Positions 42,677 through 50,490 of a stretch of DNA of 52,461 bases are shown one piece after another (position 1 is the first letter of the stretch; every line of letters starts with the position of its first letter). A model generated the notes under the pieces. It saw only the letters and a list, made by a program, of their open reading frames with translations. It was not told where the DNA came from and made no database searches. The position numbers were made by a program, and so were the translations under genes. Origin of the DNA: Chloroflexota bacterium (GTDB taxonomy: Bacteria; Chloroflexota; Dehalococcoidia; SM23-28-2; RBG-16-64-32); the NCBI GenBank assembly GCA_022574655.1, contig JACZRQ010000005.1, forward strand, positions 1 through 52,461, written 5' to 3'.

Positions 42677-43864
42677 TCACAGCCCCTTGTAATTAATGAA
42701 CTGACTCAGCACCGTCACCGGCGTGATCAGATCAGCCGAGTCCTCTATCACCTGCTCGATCGGCTTGTACGCCGATGGAGCCTCGTCTAACAACGCCTTG
42801 GCGCTGCGGTCCAGCCACGTCTTGCCCGCCATCTGCTTCTTGAACGCTTCCAAATCCAGCGTCCGGTGCGCCTGTTTCCTGCCCATCACGCGCCCCGCCC
42901 CATGCGGCGACGTGTTGTATGCCTCCTCGTTTCCCAACCCCTTGACGATGTACGTAGCCGCCCCCATGCTGCCGGGGATCACCCCCAGCTTGTCCACGGA
43001 CGCATCAATCGCCCCTTTTCGAGTCAGCCACCCGCCTTCGATCTCTTCAGCGTAGTTGTGGTGGCAATTGATCCGCTCCGAAGCATTCCATTCCCCATCC
43101 ACAACGCGGTCGACTGCCTCGATCAGCCCGTCCATCATCGCCTCGCGCTGGCGAAAGGCGTACGCTTGACACCACAGCATATCCCCCAGATACGGCGGCG
43201 CCTCCGGGTCCGGGAAGTACGAAAACTCCCACGATTCCAGATCGGACGAGAGGCCGTGGTCATCGCAGAACTTCCTGGCCCGCTTCGCGTGATACGTCGC
43301 CAGTATGTTCCCAACGCCGCGAGAGCCTGAGTGCAGCAACAACCACACATCGCCCTCCGTACTCTCGCACACCTCGACAAAGTGATTCCCTGCCCCCAGC
43401 GTGCCGAACTGGTATCGCAACCGCTGCTCCAACCCAGCCACGCCAGCCTTCTTCAGCCCCGGCGGCAAGCCGTAATCGTCGAGAAACGCCTTAGACGCCG
43501 GCAGCGGAACATCGTGCCGCTTCCCCACGCCGGACGGAATCAATTCGCGTATGTTCCCAAGCACCTCACCCTCGCGCCCACGCAGCCGATCGCGGTCCAA
43601 GTCAGTCTTCACCGCGATCATTCCGCAGCCGATATCCACCCCCACCGCATATGGCATCACCCCGCCGCGAGTCTTCAGCGCCGTACCCACCGGCGGGCCG
43701 TAGCCAAAGTGAGCATCGGGCATCAGCGCCAGATAACCATCCACGATAGGCGCGCGGCTGATCGAACACGCCTGTGCCACAGTCTTCTCGTCGATGATCG
43801 AAGCCCACGACCGGACCTCGCCCCCTTCAGTTGCGTAAACCTTCACCACGATCCTTTCCTGCAT
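42677..43864 (-). CDS. rtcB: RNA-splicing ligase
   Basis: 395 residues from the ATG at 43864; GTG at 43849 or 43846 with AGGAAAGG before it is a good alternative, and a longer frame to 44017 has no support. Motifs: VYATEGGEVRSWASIIDEKTVAQA, LMPDAHFGYGPPVGT, VGVDIGCGMIAVKT (metal Cys), FGTLGAGNHFVEV, LLHSGSRGVGN, HHNYAEE, NTSPHGAGRVMGR (His that takes GMP). It joins RNA 2',3'-cyclic phosphate and 5'-OH ends with GTP and Mn. Stands alone, with a sigma-70 promoter upstream, 43938-43966. Confidence 0.95.
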   Translation of the reverse strand: MQERIVVKVYATEGGEVRSWASIIDEKTVAQACSISRAPIVDGYLALMPDAHFGYGPPVGTALKTRGGVMPYAVGVDIGCGMIAVKTDLDRDRLRGREGEVLGNIRELIPSGVGKRHDVPLPASKAFLDDYGLPPGLKKAGVAGLEQRLRYQFGTLGAGNHFVEVCESTEGDVWLLLHSGSRGVGNILATYHAKRARKFCDDHGLSSDLESWEFSYFPDPEAPPYLGDMLWCQAYAFRQREAMMDGLIEAVDRVVDGEWNASERINCHHNYAEEIEGGWLTRKGAIDASVDKLGVIPGSMGAATYIVKGLGNEEAYNTSPHGAGRVMGRKQAHRTLDLEAFKKQMAGKTWLDRSAKALLDEAPSAYKPIEQVIEDSADLITPVTVLSQFINYKGL

Positions 43865-43937
43865 GCCGGCGTGAGCGGAACCCGCTCTCCTCATGTTGGG
43901 TCGGAAGCAAGCTCCTCCCGCCTCACGGTGCACCCGC

Positions 43938-43966
43938 ATTATGCCCCCGCCAGAGCAAGCACTCAA
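43938..43966 (-). promoter_or_regulatory. Sigma-70-like promoter of rtcB
   Basis: On the minus strand TTGAGT-N17-CATAAT, then GCGGGTGCACCGTGAGGCG. The same promoter and leader recur ahead of the GNAT remnant (46709-46737). Confidence 0.65.
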
Positions 43967-44043
43967 CCGTTCAAGGCGTCCGTCTCGAACCCCCAAACGT
44001 GTCGCCATGCAACCCATTCGGCCGCGCGACGCCGATGGCGTGC

Positions 44044-44049
44044 TAGAAT
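44044..44049 (+). promoter_or_regulatory. -10 box of the SdrD_B/dockerin gene
   Basis: TAGAAT ends 12 nt before the ATG at 44062; a leader of only about five bases is implied. Confidence 0.4.
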
Positions 44050-44061
44050 CGTGACGCGCTC

Positions 44062-45372
44062 ATGGCTACATACCTAGTCGCCGTTTTGCTCTTCACGCTA
44101 GCGGCGTCTTTCGCTGTGGAGCCTGCGACGCCTGAGCACGAACCCGCATCGGCCGCCGCGAAGGCGCCGCTGGGAGCCGGCGGCACGGTCATCGGCGTCA
44201 TGTTCCAGGACATCGACGAGGACGGTGTCCGCGATCCGGGCGAGCCCGGGATCTCTGGCCACCCGCTGGAACTTGAGATGGGCGGCGTCGTTGTGCAGAC
44301 CGCCACGACCGCCGCTGGCGGGGCGTTTTCGCTGGCCGCTGCGCCCGGCAGCTACACCCTCCGCGCAGACACGAACTTCCACGCCTTCTTCTGCGTCGAC
44401 ACGTTCGGCAGCTTTAACCCAACAGCGCTCGACGACTGCATGACACCCGAGGTCCCCTGGGCGTTCACGACGCCCGAGGAGGTGCCGCTCGCCCTCGCCG
44501 CGGGCGAGACCGAAACCGTCGACTTCGGGATTCGCCGGGCTGACGTCGCCGTTCTCGCTGGGATCGTGGTCCACCAGGGTGGCAAGGCCCCGCCGGGCAC
44601 CGTTATTGAGGCCTTCGTCGGCGAAACGAAATGCGGCGAGACGGCTGTTGAGAGTTACGTCCCAGGCGGCATCCACAACTACGAACTGGCGGTCTTCGGC
44701 GCCGGCGAGATCGACGGCTGCGCCGAGCCCGGTGAGGGGGTCTCGTTCACCGTCAACGGCCTCCAGGCGGACCAGGTGTTAGCCTACGAGCCTACGGGAA
44801 GCGGCATGAGGCCGATGGCGCTGGTCGCGATCACGGACTATGCAATCTACTGGGCTCAGGAGTTGGCTTTGCCGAACGCATTCGACCCGTCCCCCAGTGC
44901 CTATGGAGTGATCGACGGCTTCGTGTGTCAAGGCGCGGATATCCAGGTGATGTACCCGCCCTTCATAGGAGGCCCGTTGGTCGGCTTCGCGGGTATAGCG
45001 GTGGCGTCGGCTGAACTTCTGCCGGGATGTGGATACCCGGGGGCGCTCGTGAGCTTTCGCGTCGGTACCAAGGAGACCGGCACCGTCGCCGTGTGGGAGC
45101 CGGGCATCCACTACATAGACATGGACCTGCCTCAGGCCATCGTCTCCGGCGACGTCGACTGCAGCGAAGAGGTGGAGGCGCTCGATGCCTTGGTCGCGCT
45201 CAAGCGCATCGCCGGCTTAGCGGTCACTGCTCCGTGCTGGATCGCGGCATCCGACGTCGACTGCAACGGAGAGAGGAACGTCATCGACGTGCTGGTCATT
45301 CTCAAGTCCGTCGCGGCGCTGCCGTTCGTCTTGCCGGAAGGCTGCCCCCCGCTGGGCCAGTCCGGGCCATAG
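44062..45372 (+). CDS. Exported protein with SdrD_B-like domain and C-terminal dockerin
   Basis: 436 residues. Signal peptide MATYLVAVLLFTLAASFAVEPA. Residues ~40-130 match an SdrD_B/Cna-B repeat (VIGVMFQDIDEDGVRDPGEPGISGHPLELE). The middle (to ~370) has cysteine-containing beta repeats with paired segments (FVGETKCG, GAGEIDGCAEPGEGVSFTVNG, GFVCQGAD, ELLPGCGYPGALVSF). The end has two dockerin type I calcium loops (SGDVDCSEEVEALDALVALKRIAGL, ASDVDCNGERNVIDVLVILKSVAAL). No cohesin partner is present. Cell-surface or secreted. Confidence 0.85.
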   Translation: MATYLVAVLLFTLAASFAVEPATPEHEPASAAAKAPLGAGGTVIGVMFQDIDEDGVRDPGEPGISGHPLELEMGGVVVQTATTAAGGAFSLAAAPGSYTLRADTNFHAFFCVDTFGSFNPTALDDCMTPEVPWAFTTPEEVPLALAAGETETVDFGIRRADVAVLAGIVVHQGGKAPPGTVIEAFVGETKCGETAVESYVPGGIHNYELAVFGAGEIDGCAEPGEGVSFTVNGLQADQVLAYEPTGSGMRPMALVAITDYAIYWAQELALPNAFDPSPSAYGVIDGFVCQGADIQVMYPPFIGGPLVGFAGIAVASAELLPGCGYPGALVSFRVGTKETGTVAVWEPGIHYIDMDLPQAIVSGDVDCSEEVEALDALVALKRIAGLAVTAPCWIAASDVDCNGERNVIDVLVILKSVAALPFVLPEGCPPLGQSGP

Positions 45373-45458
45373 CCGCCACTTGTCGTACCCCATCCCCTGT
45401 CCCTTGGTCAGCTCCCCCGGTATATCATGTGACCCAATCAGCGGCCGTCCCCCACGCG

Positions 45459-46619
45459 ATGCCTAAACCCATCATGGACCCCATCACCGAACCCAACGAC
45501 TTCCCCGGCTCCCGCGACTGCTCCTACCTCGACGCCGCGAACATCTGCCTGACTTACCGCGGAGCGCAAGAGGCGACCACCGAATGGTTCGAGCAGCTAG
45601 CCCTCAAAGGCGCTCAGACCTTTGACGGAGCCGCCGAGGAGTCCGTCTTCGACAGCCTGCACGCCGCTGCCGCTCGGCTGTTCAACGCACAGCCAGACGA
45701 CATCGCCGTCGGCGCCAGCGCCACCGAGCTTCTCGCCTCGCTCGCCTGGGCTCTCGCCCCGGGCCCCGAATCAAACATCGTCGGCGTCGATGTCACCTTC
45801 CCCAGCACCATCTACCCCTGGAGCCGCGTAGCCCGCAGCACCGGTTCTCAGGTGCGGTTCGCCCGCGCGACCGATGGCTACGTCCGCCTCGACGACCTCA
45901 TCGCGCTGATCGACCGCAACACGGCCGTCGTCTGCATCTCCGAGGTCGAGTACTCCACCGGGCAGCGCTACGACGTCGCCGCGCTCGCCGAGGCCGCCCA
46001 TAAAGATGGAGCGCTGTTGATCGTGGACGCCTCGCAGTCGGCCGGCGCAATACCCATCGACGTCGCGGCCTCCGGCGTGGACGCTTTGGTCACCGCCTCC
46101 TACAAGTGGCTCTGCGGCCCCTTCGGCGTCGGCGTCATGTACCTCGCGCCTCACCTCCAGGACAAACTTGATCCCGGCCTCGTCGGCTTCCGCAGCCATA
46201 AAAACATCTGGGACCTCGATGCGGACCGGCTCGAGTTTTCCGACACCGCCAGCCGCTTCGAATTCAGCACGATGGCCTACGGCTGCGCCGTCGGTCTAAC
46301 CGCCTCGATCGACTATCTCTCGCGGATCGATGTCGGCCGCATCTTCGACCACAACCTCCTGTTGGCGGACCAACTCATCGCTGGCCTGCTCGAACGCAAC
46401 GCCGAGATCCTGCCGCCCCGCAACTCCTCCGAACGCACCTCGATCGTCGCCGCGCGCATACCCGGCGCCGATTCAACCACGATTGCCGAGCACCTCAAAT
46501 CGCAGCAGATCATCGTCTCCGCCAGAAGAGACGCCGTCAGGTTCTCCCCCCACCTCTACAACAACCCGGGCGACGTCACCAAAGCCCTCGATGCGCTCGA
46601 CAGTCTCTTGACGAAGTAA
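45459..46619 (+). CDS. Class V aminotransferase family PLP enzyme
   Basis: 386 residues from the ATG at 45459; the open frame back to 45027 overlaps the dockerin gene and is not coding. YLDAANICLTYRGAQEAT, VGASATELLASLAWALAPG, ISEVEYSTGQRYDVAALAEAAHKDGALLIVDASQSAGAIPID (PLP-Asp), TASYKWLCGPFGVGVMYL (Lys). It resembles cysteine desulfurase/isopenicillin N epimerase-like proteins. The exact reaction is open. A TATATC box lies about 30 bp upstream. No close functional partner. Confidence 0.88.
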   Translation: MPKPIMDPITEPNDFPGSRDCSYLDAANICLTYRGAQEATTEWFEQLALKGAQTFDGAAEESVFDSLHAAAARLFNAQPDDIAVGASATELLASLAWALAPGPESNIVGVDVTFPSTIYPWSRVARSTGSQVRFARATDGYVRLDDLIALIDRNTAVVCISEVEYSTGQRYDVAALAEAAHKDGALLIVDASQSAGAIPIDVAASGVDALVTASYKWLCGPFGVGVMYLAPHLQDKLDPGLVGFRSHKNIWDLDADRLEFSDTASRFEFSTMAYGCAVGLTASIDYLSRIDVGRIFDHNLLLADQLIAGLLERNAEILPPRNSSERTSIVAARIPGADSTTIAEHLKSQQIIVSARRDAVRFSPHLYNNPGDVTKALDALDSLLTK

Positions 46620-46634
46620 ACCCTCCCGGCAGCG

Positions 46635-46676
46635 TCACCTCGCCTCGATGATCCGTACCTCAGTCTCGGCCGTCAT
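46635..46676 (-). pseudogene. 13-codon remnant of a GNAT gene
   Basis: M-T-A-E-T-E-V-R-I-I-E-A-R-stop on the minus strand, matching the start of the GNAT at 41967-42626 (MTVEAEVRIVEAR), and ending in a stop exactly where homology is lost. It keeps a promoter and leader (46709-46737). A truncated duplicate. Confidence 0.65.
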
Positions 46677-46708
46677 GCCGTCCCCCTCTCGCCTCGCGGC
46701 GCACACGC

Positions 46709-46737
46709 ATTATGCCTGCGCGATCCGACGTGCTCAA
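46709..46737 (-). promoter_or_regulatory. Promoter-like copy upstream of the GNAT remnant
   Basis: TTGAGC-N17-CATAAT then GCGTGTGCGCCGCGAGGCG on the minus strand, very like the rtcB promoter region at 43938-43966. The interval 46620-46951 (332 bp) otherwise holds only the GNAT remnant and the following gene's Shine-Dalgarno. Confidence 0.55.
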
Positions 46738-46951
46738 GGCGCTTTGGCCCGAATTCCGTCTCCTACCAGTACGACAACACCCTCCGGCGACATCACCAAG
46801 ACGAGCGCTCGCGCCCTCCTGCTGACCCCGTCGCTAATTGCGCTGGTACTATACCCTCACGGCACGTGAGGTCAAGGGATAGTTACTGTTGAGATTACCC
46901 GGAGGCCGTATCCTCTCGCCGCCGATCGCGTTTTGGAGAAGGAGTAAGCCT

Positions 46952-48037
46952 ATGCTGAAGCTCACGAGTTTCGCTGCGATCGCGTTTCTAGCCGCAACCG
47001 TCGTTGCCTGTAACGGCGCTGACGGGGAGCCGAACCCCGCTCCGACGTCGATCGAATCGCCCATACCGAGCCCAACCGGTGAACCGGGTGCCACGTCGCC
47101 GGAGCCAACAGAGCTGGTGCAGAAGCCCGCCGCGTCATCCCTCTTGCCACTCGGATACGTGCTCGACGAAGTGTTGGACGTATCCCTGGACGGCAGCGAG
47201 GTGGGTCAGATCGTCATTCTCAGCCACACCGTCAGGAGAGTGGCTGAGACCGGCGATCCTTCGGCGGCAGCCGTCCCCCGGAAAGAGGGCTGCACAGACC
47301 CGTCTCTGGACGAGATGGATCCGTCAGCGTGTATCTTCCGAGCGGAGGTATTCGGTTACGAAGCCGTCTCCGGCTGGAGCAGCAGGTTCATTACTCCTGA
47401 GTTACCTGATCCGGAACCGGAACGAGAAAAGGGTGTCGCGCTTGGCCATCGGGGGGGCGTCCAGTCGCCGACAGACGCCACTTCATTCAAGGTTGAGGAC
47501 GGACGCGACGTCTTGGTCCTTACATTCCACTACTGCACTGGTATCGGCTCAGGCTGCGGCTCTATATACGAGGTGGTCACTATGCCAGGTGACGAGGTAA
47601 AGTCTGTCTACTCCGCTTGGAAGGCCCAGATCACGTTCGAAACCAGCTCTGTTACCTTTGGTAACCCGGTCATCTTTCGCCACGACGGCTTTTGCTGCCC
47701 GAGTGGACTTCAGATCGACACGCTGGCGCTCGATCCCGCCACAGGCGAACTCGGAGTGATCGAGTCCCGTCTCGAGGTCTGCGCTGAGGGTACCCTCGCC
47801 CACAATCCAGCCGAGCTCTTCCCTGACAATCTTCTCGGGCTCAGTTGTGACTCCGGGCGCGGCGTCCTCTTCGAGACCACGGCGGAGACCGTAGTTGAAC
47901 CGACCGGCGACGTTGATAGTCTCCGCCAGGGTCAAAACGTCCGTGTTGAGTACAACATCAAGGACTGTTCCCCGGGTGGTGCGGACTGCTTCGGAAAAAC
48001 GCTTACCGCCACTAAGATCACCCTCCTCAACCGCTAA
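46952..48037 (+). CDS. Lipoprotein of unknown function
   Basis: 361 residues from the ATG at 46952 with AAGGAG seven bases upstream. MLKLTSFAAIAFLAATVVAC gives a signal and lipid-Cys20, followed by a Thr/Pro/Ser-rich spacer (PNPAPTSIESPIPSPTGEPG). The folded part has repeated cysteines (EGCTDPSLDEMDPSACIF, YCTGIGSGCGSIYEV, GFCCPSGLQ, CSPGGADCFGK). No family recognised. Probably surface-anchored; it stands in a run of exported proteins. Confidence 0.8.
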   Translation: MLKLTSFAAIAFLAATVVACNGADGEPNPAPTSIESPIPSPTGEPGATSPEPTELVQKPAASSLLPLGYVLDEVLDVSLDGSEVGQIVILSHTVRRVAETGDPSAAAVPRKEGCTDPSLDEMDPSACIFRAEVFGYEAVSGWSSRFITPELPDPEPEREKGVALGHRGGVQSPTDATSFKVEDGRDVLVLTFHYCTGIGSGCGSIYEVVTMPGDEVKSVYSAWKAQITFETSSVTFGNPVIFRHDGFCCPSGLQIDTLALDPATGELGVIESRLEVCAEGTLAHNPAELFPDNLLGLSCDSGRGVLFETTAETVVEPTGDVDSLRQGQNVRVEYNIKDCSPGGADCFGKTLTATKITLLNR

Positions 48038-48084
48038 GGAGTTGCATCATGCGATACCTGATCGTTTCGTTCCAACACTTGCCG

Positions 48085-48113
48085 TTGACAAACCGTATCA
48101 CCGAGCGTAGGCT
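48085..48113 (+). promoter_or_regulatory. Consensus promoter of the beta-helix/dockerin gene
   Basis: TTGACA-N17-TAGGCT, ideal spacing. Start near 48120, then GGGAAG seven bases before the ATG at 48145. Confidence 0.65.
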
Positions 48114-48144
48114 CTAGGCATCTTCAGGAACGGGAAGTATGCCC

Positions 48145-49727
48145 ATGAACCGCCACTCATCACTGCTATCTCGTCCACGCTCGTCTTAGCTATCGCGTTG
48201 CTCCTCGCAATCGTAGCCGGCGGCGCGGCACCCGCATCCGCCGGTGCGCTGATCGTCACCCGTTTCGACGACCCAGCGCCGGACGGCTGCGCGCCACAGG
48301 ACTGCTCCCTGCGCGAGGCCATCATCGCCGCGAACGCCGCTGACGGTTCGGACACGATCGAACTAGCCGCCGGAACCTACAAGCTGGAGATCGCCGGCAC
48401 CGATGAAGACGAAGCCGCTACCGGCGACCTCGACATCGCCTCTGATCTGACTCTGACCGGTGCCGGCGCGGACACGACGGCCATCGATGCCGACGGCATC
48501 GACCGTGTCTTCGATATCACTGGCGCCCCTGTGGTCCAGACCGTCGCAGAGCCCGCCGACCATTTCGTGCCGGACCCCACATTCACGGTGAACATCTCCG
48601 CAGTCACGATCAGAAACGGCAGCCTTGGAACAGATGGTGGCGGCGGCATTCGCAATTCGTTCAGCTCGTTGACATTGAACGAGACCATCATCAGCGACAA
48701 CACCGCCGGCTTCGCAGGCGGTATCGCGAACCTCGGCGACGACGCGTTGTTGACGGTGACCGACAGCACTATTAACGGCAACAGTGCCAGCGCCCCCACC
48801 GGCGTTGGCGGAGGCATCTTCAACGACGGTGGCTCAGTGACGATCAACAGAAGTACCGTCAGCGCCAACACCGCTGCCTTGCACGGAGGCGGCCTCTTTA
48901 TCGACGGAGGTACGGTGACGATCGACAACAGTACGCTCTCCGGGAATCGTGCGAATTGGAGCGGCGGCGCAGTTAGAAGCAACGCCACCGTGTTTTTGGA
49001 CTACGTCACTATCACCAACAATACCGCCGACGACGACGGCGACGGAACGGGTGGCGGTGGCGGTATCGCCCAGACCGCCGGCACGTTCTGGTCAGGGAGC
49101 AGCATCATCGCCGGCAATATCGACCCAACTGGCGATCCGGATTGCTTTGGCGCCGTTAGCACTGGCTGGTACAATCTCTTCGGGGAAATCTCTCCCGGGT
49201 GTACCTTAGAGAACCTCCCCGCCTTCGACCTGATTGGATTGGATCCGATGCTTGGTCCCCTGGCCGACAACGGCGGTCCCACCCAGACCCACGCACTGTT
49301 GTTGCATAGCCCGGCTATCGGTCTCACCGTGGACTGCCCACCACCCGCCACCGATCAGCGCGGCATCGCACGTGTCGAAGGGAACAGCTGCGACGCGGGG
49401 GCCTATGAATTCCAATCTCCTCTCTGGGGCGACGGCGACTGCGATAACGATGTGGACGCGGTAGACGCGCTGGTCACCCTGCAATTCGTGGCCGATTTGC
49501 CGTTCAATCAGGGCGATCCTTGCTTCAACCTTGGCAAGCCGGTAAATGTCTCGGCGGCAGGCTCCAACGAGACGAACTACGGCGAGATCATGTGGGGTGA
49601 CGTTGACTGCGATGATGGCGTGGGCGCGATAGACGCGCTCGGCATCTTAAGGTTCGTCGCTAAGTTGGGCAGCACGCCTCAGGTGCAGCCGTGCCCCCGC
49701 TTCGTCAACAGCGTCATCGTCAGTTGA
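48145..49727 (+). pseudogene. Beta-helix protein with dockerin, signal peptide broken by a frameshift
   Basis: The ATG at 48145 (with GGGAAG ahead and a promoter) reads MNRHSSLLS... and stops at 48187. The main open frame (from about 48111 or the TTG at 48198) has the signal peptide core LVLAIALLLAIVAGGAAPASAG but no good start. One base between about 48165 and 48185 would join them. The body has CSLREAI, then parallel beta-helix coils full of N/T/G repeats (GGGIRNSFSSLTLNETIISDNTAGFAGGI, GGGLFIDGGTVTIDNSTLSGNRA). At the end are two dockerin loops (WGDGDCDNDVDAVDALVTLQFVADL, WGDVDCDDGVGAIDALGILRFVAKL). A secreted adhesin-like protein. Confidence 0.75.
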
Positions 49728-49765
49728 GCGTCGGGCAACCATTGGCTCTGGGCCCTCTGGTAGGC

Positions 49766-50421
49766 ATGTCATCGCTAGGACGCAACGCTGCGTGGATACT
49801 TCTTGGCCGCCCTCTTCGTCGCTTGCGACCGTGGCACGGACGAGCCGCAGCCTACAGCCACCCCTTCGGTGTCGCCGGACGCCGACGCGGTATCCCCCGA
49901 CACCTACGCGCCAATTCACCCTGACACCCGCCTCAAAGGACGGGGCCTCCGTTCCGGAGCGCACCGGGATCGTCGACTTGGATGCAATTATCGAGGGCTT
50001 CGTCTCCCACGACACCAAGCCGCTTTTGTCACTATTGCGGTACACGACCGTTCCTTGCACACACGCCGGGGGTCTGGGCGGCCCGCCCGCCTGTCGGCCC
50101 GATCAGGAGGAGGGCACGCCCGTAGAGCGCATGCCTGTATCGAGCTGCGAGTTGGAGTGGCGCCCCCCGCACGAGTTCGAGCGGACGCTCGCCAGCCTGG
50201 TGATGGCAGACATCTACGGCGTCTATCGTGCTACGTCGGAGGTTTATTTCACAGGAGATTACGTAATCGTGCTCTCCGATCCTGAGATGACGATCGGGAC
50301 CGAAGTGGTGATTGAGGACGGACGCATCGTCGCGGTGGATTTCAGCTGCGTCCTGCCGCCCGAGGAACTCGTCGAACTGCACGGGTTGGACGAGGCCTTG
50401 TTCCGGCCAAACGAGCCTTAG
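49766..50421 (+). pseudogene. Lipoprotein gene with two frame breaks
   Basis: ATG 49766 reads MSSLGRNAAWILL, then another frame continues AALFVACDRGTDEPQPTATPSVSPDADA (lipobox FVAC), and a third carries DLDAIIEGFVSHDTKPLLSLLRYTTVPCTHAGG...VSSCELEWRPPHEF...YFTGDYVIVLSDPEMTIGTEVVIEDGRIVAVDFSCVLP to 50421. Breaks lie near 49800 and 49905-49930. The last part is a compact, conserved-looking domain of unknown family. Repaired, it would be an exported lipoprotein of about 215 residues. Confidence 0.55.
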
Positions 50422-50490
50422 ACAGGGCCAACCACGAGGTACGCATTACGAGACGTCGCTAGCGCACGTTGAGTCGGGCGTCGATCCTCG

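Noticed and set aside
45027-45458. Upstream extension of the class V aminotransferase
   Set aside because: Overlaps the dockerin end of the previous gene, with Arg-rich shadow composition.
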